A stretch of DNA of 64,000 bases from Clostridia bacterium (GCA_017621735.1 JAGASM010000043.1:1-64000), one strand, 5' to 3'. Shown: positions 52,819-62,205, counted from the first letter of the stretch. The notes: a model not told the origin generated them from the letters alone. Made by a program: numbers and translations.

Positions 52819-53805
52819 TTCTTGGTCGAGAATTTCGTGATAGAAGTCGACGATATTTTCCCGTTTATCCTTAATATAGCGAATTGCGGGCGAGGGATGG
52901 CGATTAAATACCCCCGTCAAAAGGTAGGGTAAATCGTACCCCCATACCGCTCCGCTCTTGCGGATTTCCGGCATATGCTTTTCGATAAACTTCAACATAT
53001 GCACGAGTTTATATTTGGGATTTTTCAAGAACCCGAGCAAGAGTTCCATTGCGCAGTTCCCCGCCCCGCGTCCCATTCCTTGCACGGTCGCGTCAAGATA
53101 GTTGACGCCGAGCGCCGTACATTCGATGGTGTTTGCAAACGCAAGATTTTGGTTATTATGCGCGTGAATTCCGATCTGTTTGCCGTATTTTACCCCTGCT
53201 TCCATATATTTTTCGCCGATAACGCGCATTTCCTCGGGGTACATCGAGCCGTAACTGTCTACGATGTAAATGGTACGCGTTGCGCTCTTGCCGAGCATTT
53301 CCAGCGCCAAATCAATTTCCTTTTCCGACGCTTGCGAAATTGCCATGACGTTGACCGTCGTTTCGTACCCTTTCTTTTCGCACCAATCGACCATTGCAAG
53401 CGCGGCGGGAATGGTGTTGATATACGTTGCAATACGCACCATATCGATCGGACTGTTTTTCTTATCGCCGAGATCCCGTTCGACGTTGCAGCGCCCGACG
53501 TCCGCCATGACCGCAAGTTTAAGCGGAGTTTTATTCTCTCCTACAATGCGGAAAATATCGTCTTCTTTGCAAAACTTCCACTTTCCGAACGCACTTTCAT
53601 CAAACAGATCTTTGTCCGCCTTGTAGCCCATTTCCATATAGTCAACGCCCGAAGCGATATTCGCTTGATAGAGGGACGTTACGAATTGATCGGAAAACTG
53701 AAAGTTATTGACAAGCCCCCCGTCGCGCATCGTCGCGTCGATGACGCGAATAGACGGACGGAAGGAAAGCAACGTTCCCGTTTCCTCTCTTTGTAATCCT
53801 GCCAT
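52816..53805 (-). CDS. DRE-TIM aldolase-like protein at the end of the his operon
   Basis: A 329-residue HMGL-like TIM barrel. The start of the barrel reads IRVIDATMRDGGLVNNF, a variant of the DxTxRDG metal motif, and IGIHAHNNQNLAFAN gives the HxH metal ligands. It resembles the 4-hydroxy-2-oxovalerate aldolase side of the superfamily (EMGYK; VDSYGSMYPEE; GMGRGAGNCAMELLL). It follows hisIE by 10 bp and precedes the operon terminator, so it is co-transcribed with histidine genes. Its substrate is unknown and a histidine role is not established. Confidence 0.8.
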   Translation of the reverse strand: MAGLQREETGTLLSFRPSIRVIDATMRDGGLVNNFQFSDQFVTSLYQANIASGVDYMEMGYKADKDLFDESAFGKWKFCKEDDIFRIVGENKTPLKLAVMADVGRCNVERDLGDKKNSPIDMVRIATYINTIPAALAMVDWCEKKGYETTVNVMAISQASEKEIDLALEMLGKSATRTIYIVDSYGSMYPEEMRVIGEKYMEAGVKYGKQIGIHAHNNQNLAFANTIECTALGVNYLDATVQGMGRGAGNCAMELLLGFLKNPKYKLVHMLKFIEKHMPEIRKSGAVWGYDLPYLLTGVFNRHPSPAIRYIKDKRENIVDFYHEILDQE

Positions 53806-53815
53806 TTTTTTCTCC

Positions 53816-54418
53816 TTAATGTCTGTTTTTTAATTCCGTACATACGTCGGAAAGAGGAATCTCTTTTTCCCGCAGTAAAACGAGCAAGTGATAAAGCAAA
53901 TCGGCACATTCCCCGATAAACTCCCCTTTCTCGTCGTTTTTAGAAGCGATTACCGTTTCCACCGCCTCTTCCCCTAACTTTTTGGCAATTTTGTCCACCC
54001 CTCTTTCAAAGAGGTAGGAGGTGTACGAGCCGTCCTCGGGATTTTCTTTCCGATCGTTAATTACCCGTTCAAGTTCGCAAAGGAAGGAAACGCCCGCCTT
54101 TTCATCCTCTTTTATTTTATCAAAAAAGCACGTTCTGTTTCCCGTATGGCACGCCGCCCCCGTTTGCTCGATTTGCATGAGCAGGCAATCTTTATCGCAA
54201 TCAAAGGAAAGTGCGCGCACTTTTTGTACGTGCCCGCTCGTTTCTCCTTTTTTCCAAAGACAGTTTCTCGAACGGCTAAAATAGTGCGCGTATCCCGTTT
54301 CAAGCGTAAGGCGGAGCGCTTCTTCGTTCATATACGCCTGCATGAGCACTTCCCCGCTCTCCCAATCTTGCGCGATGGCGCAAATGAGTCCGTTTTTATC
54401 GTATTTTACCGTTTGCAT
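53816..54418 (-). CDS. hisIE: Bifunctional phosphoribosyl-AMP cyclohydrolase / phosphoribosyl-ATP pyrophosphatase
   Basis: Steps 2 and 3 of histidine synthesis in one 200-residue protein. The HisI part has [21 protein letters not shown] with zinc cysteines, and the HisE part (about 110-200) has [31 protein letters not shown] 54418 follows GGGAGGAATT, overlapping the hisF stop by 13 bp; the open frame above it belongs to a shadow of hisF. Confidence 0.96.
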   Translation of the reverse strand: MQTVKYDKNGLICAIAQDWESGEVLMQAYMNEEALRLTLETGYAHYFSRSRNCLWKKGETSGHVQKVRALSFDCDKDCLLMQIEQTGAACHTGNRTCFFDKIKEDEKAGVSFLCELERVINDRKENPEDGSYTSYLFERGVDKIAKKLGEEAVETVIASKNDEKGEFIGECADLLYHLLVLLREKEIPLSDVCTELKNRH

Positions 54419-55182
54419 AATTCCTCCCGCCGAACGGAAACTCCCCGTTCGAACAGATATTCTTTTAAGTCTTTCATATTCAAAATGCCAAAGTGGAAAA
54501 GAGAAGCCGCAAGCGCCGCATCCGCTTTTCCTTGCGTGAGGACGTCGTAAAAATCTTCTTCCTTGCCCGCACCGCCCGATGCAATGACAGGAACGTTTAC
54601 CGCCTCCGCAACCGCGCGCGTCAACGGAAGATCGAACCCCGCTTTCGTCCCGTCGCGGTCCATGCTTGTGAGCAAAATTTCCCCCGCGCCGAGCGCCACC
54701 GCTTTTTGTGCCCATTCGACGGCGTCAAGTCCCGTATTTACCCGTCCGCCGTTGAGATAGACGTCGTAGCGTCCTTCTTCATTTTGTTTTGCGTCGATTG
54801 CAAGAACGACACATTGTGTTCCAAACCTCATCGCCGCTTCCGTAATGAGAGAAGGATTGCGAATTGCCGCCGAATTGACGGCAATTTTATCCGCCCCGCT
54901 CGAGAGCATAACGCGAAAATCTTCTACCGTGCGAATCCCGCCGCCTACCGTGAGCGGAATGAATACCTGCTCGCTTGCGCGCGATATGACGTCGAGCATA
55001 GGCGGTTTTTCGCGATAACTTGCCGTGATGTCCAAAAAGACGATTTCGTCCGCACCGAACGCGTTATACGCTTTCGCCGTTTCTACGGGATCGCCCGCGT
55101 CCGTCAAGTTGACGAAATTCACTCCTTTTACCACCCTGCCGTCTTTTAAGTCAAGGCAGGGAATGATCCGTTTGTTTAACAT
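54406..55182 (-). CDS. hisF: Imidazole glycerol phosphate synthase cyclase subunit
   Basis: TIM barrel of 258 residues. [18 protein letters not shown] contains the first catalytic aspartate, and the second is in [15 protein letters not shown]. It combines with HisH to make imidazole glycerol phosphate and AICAR. Overlaps hisA by 7 bp. Confidence 0.97.
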   Translation of the reverse strand: MLNKRIIPCLDLKDGRVVKGVNFVNLTDAGDPVETAKAYNAFGADEIVFLDITASYREKPPMLDVISRASEQVFIPLTVGGGIRTVEDFRVMLSSGADKIAVNSAAIRNPSLITEAAMRFGTQCVVLAIDAKQNEEGRYDVYLNGGRVNTGLDAVEWAQKAVALGAGEILLTSMDRDGTKAGFDLPLTRAVAEAVNVPVIASGGAGKEEDFYDVLTQGKADAALAASLFHFGILNMKDLKEYLFERGVSVRREELCKR

Positions 55183-55883
55183 TTCATCTCTTCAATCGCC
55201 CGATCGAGCGCGATTGCTCCCGTGTAAATAGAACGCCCTAAAATAGCGCCGTAGCAGCCCTTTTCCTTTAAGCGGTATAAATCGTCCATGTCGCGGATCC
55301 CCCCCGAGGCAATGACGTTTAACCCCGTCTTCGCCATAGAAAGCGTCGCGTCGACGTTGACGCCGGAAAGAGCGCCGTCTTTGGAAATATCGGTAAAAAC
55401 CGCGTCTTTAACACCGAGGGAAAACGCCTCTTTTCCAAACGCAAACGCATCGATTTGCGATTTTTCCGTCCAACCCTTCACGGCAATTTTTCCGTCTTTT
55501 GCGTCGATTCCCGCGACGATTTTGTCGCCGTATTTTTCAACCGCCTGCTTGAAAAGTTGAGGGTTTGTTACGCAAACGGTACCGAGTACCACGCGGGAAG
55601 CCCCGGCGCAAATGCGGTCGTCAATCTCCTGCATGGAGCGCAAACCGCCCCCCGTTTGCACGGGGACTTGCAGACGGGCAATTTTTTCCAACGTACGGTT
55701 GATTGCACTTTTTCCGTCGAACGCACCGCTTAAATCGACGACGTGCAACACTTCCGCTCCCATATCTACCCACGCCTTTGCGCGGTCGACGGGATCGCCG
55801 TAATCGGTAACAAGGTCGCGTTTGCCGTAAAGAAGGCGCACCGCCCTTCCGTCTAAAATGTCGATTGCGGGAAATAAAATCAT
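55176..55883 (-). CDS. hisA: ProFAR isomerase
   Basis: Isomerises phosphoribosylformimino-AICAR-phosphate. The 235-residue barrel begins [17 protein letters not shown], with the catalytic aspartates in AIDILDG and in [13 protein letters not shown]. It starts one base after hisH. Confidence 0.97.
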   Translation of the reverse strand: MILFPAIDILDGRAVRLLYGKRDLVTDYGDPVDRAKAWVDMGAEVLHVVDLSGAFDGKSAINRTLEKIARLQVPVQTGGGLRSMQEIDDRICAGASRVVLGTVCVTNPQLFKQAVEKYGDKIVAGIDAKDGKIAVKGWTEKSQIDAFAFGKEAFSLGVKDAVFTDISKDGALSGVNVDATLSMAKTGLNVIASGGIRDMDDLYRLKEKGCYGAILGRSIYTGAIALDRAIEEMKC

Positions 55884-55884
55884 C

Positions 55885-56472
55885 TTATAACCTCATAAAA
55901 TTGCGAAGAAGCGCAAGTCCCGCTTCCCCGCTTTTTTCGGGATGGAATTGCACGCCGTATACGTTGCCCGCATGGACCGCGGACGCATACGTCCTGTGAT
56001 ATTCCGTTTTGGAAGCGATAAATTCGTCGTCCGTTTCCGCAAAATAACTGTGTACGAAATAGAAGGGAGTCCCCTCGGGGATTCCTTCGAACAGCGGCGT
56101 TTTCAAAGAGAATACGCCGTTCCATCCCATGTGAGGAATTTTTCCCTCGGTAAAACGGGTAACTCTGCCCTTGACGAAGTTCAACCCCTGCGTGATTCCT
56201 TCCTCTTCGCTCTCGGAAAGCAAAAATTGCATTCCAAGACAAATGCCGAGAATCGGCGTATCGGCGCTCCGCTCAAACACGTACGAATCGAGTCCCGCTC
56301 TCGAAAGGTTTTTCATTCCTTCCGCAAAACTCCCCACGCCGGGTAAAATAAGCCGACTGCACCCGTTTAACGCACCCGTGTCCGAGGTGATCAGCGTTTT
56401 GGCACCGAGATACTCAAACGCTTTTTGCACCGAACGGAGGTTTCCCATTCCATAATCGAGAATGCCGATCAT
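55885..56472 (-). CDS. hisH: Imidazole glycerol phosphate synthase glutaminase subunit
   Basis: Class I amidotransferase of 195 residues. The nucleophile cysteine is in ILGICLGMQFLL and the His/Glu pair in VYGVQFHPEKSGEAG. ATG 56472 (MIGILDYGMGNLRSV) overlaps the hisB stop by 4 bp; the longer open frame is a hisB shadow. Confidence 0.97.
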   Translation of the reverse strand: MIGILDYGMGNLRSVQKAFEYLGAKTLITSDTGALNGCSRLILPGVGSFAEGMKNLSRAGLDSYVFERSADTPILGICLGMQFLLSESEEEGITQGLNFVKGRVTRFTEGKIPHMGWNGVFSLKTPLFEGIPEGTPFYFVHSYFAETDDEFIASKTEYHRTYASAVHAGNVYGVQFHPEKSGEAGLALLRNFMRL

Positions 56473-57047
56473 TCGAGCATTCCTTTGCTGGACGGAACGC
56501 GGTCGGATACGATTTTTACTCCGTCTTGCACGCACTTTGCAAGCGCTTTGAAAATACATTCCGCCTCATGATGCTTGTTTCCGCCGCGGAGAAGTTTAAT
56601 ATACACGTTCATTCCCGCATGAGAAGAAAACGCGCGCATAAATTCTTCGATCAGTTCCAAATCGAAATCGCCTACTTTTCCGTAAAAATCCGCCTCGAAA
56701 TTTAAGTATGCGCGTCCGCTGAAATCGACGGCAACGAGCGCGGCGCATTCATCCATCGGAATGACGCGATCGGCAAACCGCGCGATTCCGCACTTGTCGC
56801 CGAGCGCTTTTTTCAAACAATCGCCGAGCGCGATCCCAACGTCCTCGACCGTGTGGTGGAAATCCACCTCCGTATCCCCCTTACAAGTAAGAGCAATATC
56901 CATTCCCGAATGGACGGAAAACAGTTCGAGCATGTGATTGAAAAAACCAACTCCGCTGTCGATGCGCGCGTTTCCCGTTCCGTCTACGTTGAGGGAAAGA
57001 GAAATTTCCGTTTCTTTCGTCTTTCTTTGTGTTTCAGCCGTTCTCAT
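56469..57047 (-). CDS. hisB: Imidazoleglycerol-phosphate dehydratase
   Basis: A 192-residue monofunctional dehydratase with manganese-binding patterns DFHHTVEDVGI and SHAGMNVYIKLLRGGNKHHEAE. No histidinol-phosphatase domain is fused. ATG 57047 follows GGAGGAAAAATAAG that lies across the hisD stop. Confidence 0.97.
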   Translation of the reverse strand: MRTAETQRKTKETEISLSLNVDGTGNARIDSGVGFFNHMLELFSVHSGMDIALTCKGDTEVDFHHTVEDVGIALGDCLKKALGDKCGIARFADRVIPMDECAALVAVDFSGRAYLNFEADFYGKVGDFDLELIEEFMRAFSSHAGMNVYIKLLRGGNKHHEAECIFKALAKCVQDGVKIVSDRVPSSKGMLE

Positions 57048-57048
57048 C

Positions 57049-58320
57049 TTATTTTTCCTCCATTCGTGCAAGTACTGCACGCGCGTGCGCGGAAAGAAGT
57101 TCGCTCTCCGCAAGGCGGACGACGTGTTCGCCGTCCTTTTGTATTGCTTCTTTTGTATAAGAAATAACGCTCATTTTTCGCGTAAAGACGTCTTCGTTTA
57201 ACACTTGGAAGAACTTTGCGCTCCCGCCCGTCGGCAAAATATGGTCGGGCCCTGCAAAATAGTCGCCGATGGGCTCGGGGGTATATGCCCCCATAAAAAC
57301 GGCGCCCGCGTTTTGAATGCTCGGCAACAGTTTTTCCGGTTCCGCAACGTACAACTCCAAGTGTTCGGGTGCAATCTCGTTGGATATTTCACACCCCTGT
57401 GCAAGATCGTCCACGAGGATGATCCCCCCGTTTTCATCAAGCGCCTTGCGCGCAATTTCTTCGCGCGGAAGAACGGACAGGCGCGCTTCCACCCGCTCGG
57501 AAATGCGTTTTGCCAACTCCGCGCTGTCCGTTACGACAATGGAGCGGGCAAGAACGTCGTGCTCCGCTTGAGAAAGCACGTCCGCCGCAACGTAATCGGG
57601 ATTTGCCGAACCGTCCGCGATAATCAAAATTTCACTCGGCCCCGCGAGCATATCAATTCCCACTTGACCGTAAACTTCCTTCTTTGCAAGGGTTACGAAA
57701 ATATTCCCCGGCCCCGCGATGACGTCAACTTTTTCGACGCTATCCGTTCCGTAAGCGAGCGCTGCAACCGCTTGCGCCCCGCCCATTTTGAAAATTTCGT
57801 CCACCCCGCATTCCTTTGCCGCAACAAGCGTAAGCGGATGAATTTTTCCGTTTTTTGCGGGCGTTGCCATGACGATTCGCTTTACCCCCGCCGCCTTTGC
57901 GGGCAATACGCCCATGAGCACGGACGAAGTCAAAGGCGCCGTTCCCCCGGGGACGTAGATCCCCGCTGCCGACACGGGACGCACAACGTAGCCCGTTGTC
58001 CTGCCCCCTTCCGTAACGAGATGATCTTTGCGCCCGCTGCGTACATGGTAGGCATATACGCGGTCGATCGCCCGTTTCAAACTGTCGAATAATTCGGGCG
58101 TTACCTCTTTGTATGCCGCCGCAATTTCCTCTTCGCTCACGCGGAACGTTTCCTTTGTCAAAAACGTCCCGTCGAATTTTTCTTCTAGATCGAACACCGC
58201 TTGATCGCCGCGCGCGCGCACGTCTTGAATGATTGATTGTACGGTTTTCATCTTTTCCGTCTGTTCAAACGAACCGCGCGCAAGCAACTCTCCGCACGAT
58301 TCGACGGTATAAATTTTCAC
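57049..58320 (-). CDS. hisD: Histidinol dehydrogenase
   Basis: Last two oxidations of histidine synthesis, 423 residues. YVPGGTAPLTSSVLMGVLPAKAAGV, AGPGNIFVTLAKKEVYGQVGIDMLAGPSE and EIAPEHLELY, with conserved Gln, His and Glu residues, are all in place. Overlaps hisG by 4 bp. Confidence 0.97.
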   Translation of the reverse strand: MKIYTVESCGELLARGSFEQTEKMKTVQSIIQDVRARGDQAVFDLEEKFDGTFLTKETFRVSEEEIAAAYKEVTPELFDSLKRAIDRVYAYHVRSGRKDHLVTEGGRTTGYVVRPVSAAGIYVPGGTAPLTSSVLMGVLPAKAAGVKRIVMATPAKNGKIHPLTLVAAKECGVDEIFKMGGAQAVAALAYGTDSVEKVDVIAGPGNIFVTLAKKEVYGQVGIDMLAGPSEILIIADGSANPDYVAADVLSQAEHDVLARSIVVTDSAELAKRISERVEARLSVLPREEIARKALDENGGIILVDDLAQGCEISNEIAPEHLELYVAEPEKLLPSIQNAGAVFMGAYTPEPIGDYFAGPDHILPTGGSAKFFQVLNEDVFTRKMSVISYTKEAIQKDGEHVVRLAESELLSAHARAVLARMEEK

Positions 58321-58943
58321 GATACGACCTCCTTTAATTTTCCGATGAGAGGTAAAATTTCCGCCGCCTTCGTTTTCAAACTTACTTTGTTTACGACAAG
58401 GCGCGCCGTAATCCCCGTATAGACGTCCTCTAACACTTCCAGCCCGTTCGCCTTTAACGTGGAGCCCGTTTGCACGATGTCGAAAATAACGTCGGAAAGC
58501 CCCGTTACGGGCGCAAGTTCAATCGAGCCGTTGAGGTGAATAATTTCCACCTCTTCCCCGCGCTCGGAGAACACTTTCTTCGCCGTATTGACGTATTTTG
58601 TCGCCACGCGAAGGTGAGGATTCGTCAATAAGTCGTGCCGTTTCGGAAAACCCGCAAGGCACAATTTACACTCTCCCAACTTTAAGTCGAGCATTTCGTA
58701 TAAGTCTTTCCCCTGTTCGAGAAGGGTATCCTTTCCCGCAATACCGAGATCGGCGACGCCCGCTTCGACGTACGTGGGAACGTCCGACGGTTTGACGAGG
58801 AAAAATCCGTATTTCCCGTCCTCGCTCTTTAAGATGAGTTTCCGCGTCTTTTTTTGCAACACGGACGTGTCTACACCGCATTTTTCAAGGAGCGCCGCAC
58901 TATCTTCCGCCAAGCGCCCTTTGGCTAACGCAAAATATATCAT
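58317..58943 (-). CDS. hisG: ATP phosphoribosyltransferase, short form
   Basis: First committed step of histidine synthesis. At 208 residues from ATG 58943 (MIYFALAKGRLAEDS) this is the short form, which lacks the C-terminal regulatory domain and needs HisZ. The phosphoribosyl-binding motif is DIVQTGSTLKANGL. It overlaps the hisZ stop by 4 bp. Confidence 0.96.
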   Translation of the reverse strand: MIYFALAKGRLAEDSAALLEKCGVDTSVLQKKTRKLILKSEDGKYGFFLVKPSDVPTYVEAGVADLGIAGKDTLLEQGKDLYEMLDLKLGECKLCLAGFPKRHDLLTNPHLRVATKYVNTAKKVFSERGEEVEIIHLNGSIELAPVTGLSDVIFDIVQTGSTLKANGLEVLEDVYTGITARLVVNKVSLKTKAAEILPLIGKLKEVVS

Positions 58944-60103
58944 ATCCGCTTTACTCCTTCTTTCGTCGCAAGATACCGTTCGGCAGCGACCTCTTCTTCT
59001 ACGCCGTAACTTGCGCAAAGCCGAACACTCTTTCCTTCGCCCGTCAACTTTGAAAAATGCGCGTAAGCAACGCCTTCGCCCCCTTCCTCACAGTAGACAA
59101 CGGCGTCGAGCATTTGTTTTTCGGGAAGTTTCCCCTGCCGTTCCAAGGCAACCAGCACGCGTTTCAGTCCGATTGCAAATCCGACGGCGGGAATGTGTTT
59201 GCCAAAGTCATCGGCAAGATTATCGTACCTTCCCCCGCTTAAAAGGGGCGCGCCGAGTTCTTTGACAAGTCCGGAAAAGACGATGCCCGAATAATAGGAC
59301 AACCGTTTGACCGTGCCGAGATCAAAACAAATACAGTCTTCGTACCCCATTTCTACGAGCAAAGAATAGACCTTTTTTAAGTACGCGATGGCAGAAAGCG
59401 CACGGGGGTTCTCCGTGAGCGCTTCCGCACGGGCAAGTACTTCCGCACCGCCGAACAGCGTAGGCATTGCAAGCACGGTGTTAAGCGTCTTTTCCTTTGC
59501 CCCCGCCTTCCGCAAAATGCGTTCGGCATTATACCCGTCTTTTGCGTTAATTAGTTCACGCACCTCTTCCGATTGCGCGTCCGTAAGTCCGCACTCTTCT
59601 AAAATTCCCTTAAAGTAACCGACGTGTCCGATGTCGACGATCAATCCGTCGATTCCCGTTTCCCGCATGCATTCAATGGAAAATGCAATGGCTTGCGCGT
59701 CGGAAAACGCACCTTCTTCCCCAAGGCATTCGACGCCCGCTTGATAAATTTCGCGCGAGGTCATACCGCCCGCTTCTTGCATATCCCACTTATCCGCAAA
59801 ATAACAAAGGCGGGTATGCGGGTTCGCAAGTTTCGTTGCTGCAATCCGAGAAATCGCCAACGTAACGTCCGGACGGAGCACGAGCAATTTCCCGTCCGTA
59901 TCCGTCAACTTAAACATGCGCTCTTGCGGAATTTTATTGACGATGTCCGAATAGGTGTCGTAATATTCCAACGCACCGCTCAAAACGGGCTCAAACCCGC
60001 ACAAACGGAACTTCTTGGAAAGTTTGTCCCGAACCGCCGTTAAAATACGACACTCTTCCGGGAGAATATCTTGTACGCCCGTCGGCAATTTTCGAAAAAC
60101 CAT
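58940..60103 (-). CDS. hisZ: ATP phosphoribosyltransferase regulatory subunit
   Basis: A 387-residue histidyl-tRNA-synthetase-like protein (LPTGVQDILPEECRIL; FKLTDTDGKLLVLRPDVTLAISRI; GGRYDNL). It is too short to carry the anticodon-binding domain of a true HisRS, and its place before short hisG marks it as HisZ, which gives histidine feedback to HisG. Confidence 0.94.
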   Translation of the reverse strand: MVFRKLPTGVQDILPEECRILTAVRDKLSKKFRLCGFEPVLSGALEYYDTYSDIVNKIPQERMFKLTDTDGKLLVLRPDVTLAISRIAATKLANPHTRLCYFADKWDMQEAGGMTSREIYQAGVECLGEEGAFSDAQAIAFSIECMRETGIDGLIVDIGHVGYFKGILEECGLTDAQSEEVRELINAKDGYNAERILRKAGAKEKTLNTVLAMPTLFGGAEVLARAEALTENPRALSAIAYLKKVYSLLVEMGYEDCICFDLGTVKRLSYYSGIVFSGLVKELGAPLLSGGRYDNLADDFGKHIPAVGFAIGLKRVLVALERQGKLPEKQMLDAVVYCEEGGEGVAYAHFSKLTGEGKSVRLCASYGVEEEVAAERYLATKEGVKRI

Positions 60104-60133
60104 AAAGTACTCCGATAATAACGATTATATGCT

Positions 60134-60163
60134 ATTATACCATTTTTCCCTATTATAAGTCAA
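60134..60163 (-). promoter_or_regulatory. his operon promoter
   Basis: On minus: TTGACT (60158-60163), 18 bp, TATAAT (60134-60139). The leader to hisZ is only about 25 nt, so no attenuator or T-box fits. Confidence 0.8.
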
Positions 60164-60173
60164 ATATTTACAC

Positions 60174-60216
60174 AAAAAAAACGGCGCGGAGCACGAGCTT
60201 CTACGCCGTTTTTGCA
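60174..60216 (-). terminator. spoIIA operon terminator
   Basis: Outer arms AAAACGGCG and CGCCGTTTT enclose a second pairing (GAAGC/GCTTC region); on minus a T-run follows. Confidence 0.85.
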
Positions 60217-60226
60217 TAAATATTCA

Positions 60227-60952
60227 TTACACGCTCAATTCTTTTCTAAATTCTTGCATAATCTTGTTTTCAATGCGGGAAATTTGCACTTGACTGACAC
60301 CGATCTGCCGCGCCACCTCGCTTTGCGTCATATCGCGAAAATACCGTAACACAACAATCCTCTTTTCCCGATCGGGAAGCCTCTCGATCGCCGAACGCAA
60401 GAGCATTCGCTCGATCATTTCGTCTTGGTCGTCTTTGGATGGAATTTTATCGGCAAGCACGGTCGACTTTTCGTCTTTGTAATCGGACTGTTCGTAGATA
60501 GAAATGGGCATACGGGCGGATCCAAGCGTAAAAACCACCTCGCTTTCTTCCATCGAAAAAACTTGCGCAAGCGTTTTAACGGACGGCTGCTGACCGTGTT
60601 CGCTCGAATAGGACTCGATAAAACGATTCATTTCCCGCGCCGACTGTTTGAGCGCGCGTGAAACTTTAATGCTGCCGTCGTCCCGCAAAAACCGCTTAAT
60701 TTCGCCCGCGATCATCGGAACGGCATACGTGGAAAACTTTACGCCGAAACTTTCGTCAAAGCCCGCGATCGCCTTCAAAAATCCAATGCTGGCAAGTTGA
60801 AACAAATCGTCGTATTCCACCCCTTTGCCAAGATACCGCTTTAAGATACTCTTTAGAAGAGAAGCGTTATGCAAAAGCAGTTGCTCCTTCGCGCCGTTGT
60901 CGCCCGCCTTTGCCTTGCGAAGATAATCGAGCGTTTCCCGTTCATTGAGCAT
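60227..60952 (-). CDS. sigF: Sporulation sigma factor F
   Basis: A 241-residue sigma-70-family factor with regions 2 (YDDLFQLASIGFLKAIAGFDESFGVKFSTYAVPMIAGEIKRFLRDD), 3 and 4 (SEVARQIGVSQVQISRIENKIMQEF). Its place behind spoIIAA and spoIIAB identifies it as SigF, the first forespore-specific factor, rather than SigG. It overlaps spoIIAB by 11 bp. Confidence 0.95.
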   Translation of the reverse strand: MLNERETLDYLRKAKAGDNGAKEQLLLHNASLLKSILKRYLGKGVEYDDLFQLASIGFLKAIAGFDESFGVKFSTYAVPMIAGEIKRFLRDDGSIKVSRALKQSAREMNRFIESYSSEHGQQPSVKTLAQVFSMEESEVVFTLGSARMPISIYEQSDYKDEKSTVLADKIPSKDDQDEMIERMLLRSAIERLPDREKRIVVLRYFRDMTQSEVARQIGVSQVQISRIENKIMQEFRKELSV

Positions 60953-61379
60953 TTGCTTCCGCCCTTGCGCCGAAGTCCATGCTCATGCGAACCGTCGTCC
61001 CCTCTCCAACGCGCGACTGCACGGAAAAGTTTGTCATAAACGTCTGCATGATTGTAAAGCCCATCCCCGTACGCTCCTCATCCGGCAACGTGGTATAAAA
61101 AGGCATGAGTGCGCGCTCGACGTCCTCAATCCCCCTTCCGCCGTCGGATATCATAATATGTAGAAAACTTCCTTCCACCGTACATTCGAGCGTAATCCAA
61201 CCTTCCGTCCCGCGGTAACCGTGTACGATACAGTTGGTAACCGCCTCGGACACGGCGGTTTTTACGTCGGAAAGTTCAGAAAGGCTCGGATTTAACGGCA
61301 ACGCAAACGCCGCAACTGCGTTGCGGGCAAACGGCTCGTTCTCCGAACGAGATAAAAATTTTAATATCATTCGATTCAT
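60942..61379 (-). CDS. spoIIAB: Anti-sigma-F factor, serine kinase
   Basis: A 145-residue GHKL-type kinase. N-box ALSEAVTNCIVHGY-like text (KTAVSEAVTNCIVHGY), G1 ISDGGRGIEDVE and G2 GMGFTIMQTFM are present. It holds SigF inactive and phosphorylates SpoIIAA. Confidence 0.95.
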   Translation of the reverse strand: MNRMILKFLSRSENEPFARNAVAAFALPLNPSLSELSDVKTAVSEAVTNCIVHGYRGTEGWITLECTVEGSFLHIMISDGGRGIEDVERALMPFYTTLPDEERTGMGFTIMQTFMTNFSVQSRVGEGTTVRMSMDFGARAEANAQ

Positions 61380-61400
61380 ATATCACCTACTTGAAACACG

Positions 61401-61709
61401 TCATATCTTCGGCATTAGCGTGTAGACGCCGCTCAACGATAAAATTTTATCCGCCCCCGCGTTCGGGTTTTCTAAAAACATTCCGATCCCGTACCGCTGC
61501 AACCGCTTGTAGCGCCCGATTAAATAACCGATCCCCGTCGAGTCCATAAACCGTACGTTGGCAAGGTTGAAAACGGCACGGGAGGCGCTTGCATGCTCGT
61601 CAATCAACAAATCGGTGCGCGCGCGAACTTCCGCCACGGTATGCTCGTCCAACTCACCGTCCAAATAAACGTATAGACTCGCTCCTTGCCGATAGCACTG
61701 CATTTGCAT
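61401..61709 (-). CDS. spoIIAA: Anti-anti-sigma factor
   Basis: A 102-residue STAS-domain protein. The phosphorylated serine lies in FMDSTGIGYLIGRYK. When dephosphorylated it frees SigF from SpoIIAB. ATG 61709 follows GGAGGGGAAATC. First gene of the operon; I could not pick out a convincing sigma-H promoter in the A/T-rich region upstream. Confidence 0.93.
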   Translation of the reverse strand: MQMQCYRQGASLYVYLDGELDEHTVAEVRARTDLLIDEHASASRAVFNLANVRFMDSTGIGYLIGRYKRLQRYGIGMFLENPNAGADKILSLSGVYTLMPKI

Positions 61710-61843
61710 GATTTCCCCTCCAAAAGAAAGTAAAATGATTTTAACAAAATACAGAGAAAGAAATTTGTCTGAATAGCAAAAATAAGAAAATTTTCAGTCG
61801 AAAAAAAATTATAAATTTTTCCGAAAAAAAAAGGAAAAAACAC

Positions 61844-61872
61844 TTGACTTTTATCTTAATTTATAATATTAT
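61844..61872 (+). promoter_or_regulatory. tRNA cluster promoter
   Basis: TTGACT (61844-61849), 17 bp, TATTAT (61867-61872), about 35 bp before the first tRNA. Confidence 0.65.
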
Positions 61873-61912
61873 TATCAAGCGTTGCAACGAAGGTTGCTTT
61901 CGTCGCGGTAGA

Positions 61913-61989
61913 GGGCCTTTAGCTCAGTTGGTTAGAGCGGTCGGCTCATAACCGATTGGTCCGCGGTTCAAGTCCGTGAAGGCCCACCA
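61913..61989 (+). tRNA. tRNA with CAT anticodon (Met elongator or lysidine-modified Ile2)
   Basis: A 77-nt cloverleaf with encoded CCA. The acceptor pairs GGGCCTT with AAGGCCC, the anticodon arm TCGG-CTCATAA-CCGA shows anticodon CAT, and the T arm has GGTTCAAGTCC. It lacks the mismatched first pair of initiator tRNA. The text GGGCCTTTAGCTCAG resembles Bacillota Ile2 as much as elongator Met, so I leave the identity open. Confidence 0.93.
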
Positions 61990-61996
61990 TTCATTT

Positions 61997-62073
61997 GGCC
62001 CAATAGCTCAGTTGGTTAGAGCGCCAGCCTGTCACGCTGGAGGTCGACGGTTCGAGCCCGTTTTGGGTCGCCA
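61997..62073 (+). tRNA. tRNA-Asp (GTC)
   Basis: 77 nt with encoded CCA; anticodon loop CTGTCAC, discriminator G, acceptor GGCCCAA pairing with TTGGGTC (one G-U). Confidence 0.97.
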
Positions 62074-62075
62074 CT

Positions 62076-62106
62076 CATAAGCCTCATTCCGAGGGATGAG
62101 GCTTAT
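62076..62106 (+). other. Hairpin between tRNA-Asp and tRNA-Phe
   Basis: CATAAGCCTCAT (62076-62087) pairs with ATGAGGCTTATG (62095-62106). No T-run follows, so a processing or spacer stem is more likely than termination. Confidence 0.6.
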
Positions 62107-62125
62107 GCCTTGAAAAGGGCAAAAT

Positions 62126-62201
62126 GCCTTGGTAGCTCAGTTGGTAGAGCAGCAGACTGAAAATCTGCCTGTCGGTGGTTCAATTCCGCCCCAAGGCACC
62201 A
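62126..62201 (+). tRNA. tRNA-Phe (GAA)
   Basis: 76 nt with encoded CCA; anticodon loop CTGAAAA, acceptor GCCTTGG pairing with CCAAGGC. Confidence 0.97.
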
Positions 62202-62205
62202 CCTT

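Noticed and set aside
54419..54715. N-terminal extension of HisIE by 99 codons
   Set aside because: The extra part is a Gly/Arg/Cys-rich shadow of hisF; the true start has GGGAGG upstream.
60104..60133. Histidine attenuator or T-box before hisZ
   Set aside because: Only about 25 nt lie between the promoter and the start codon, too short for either.
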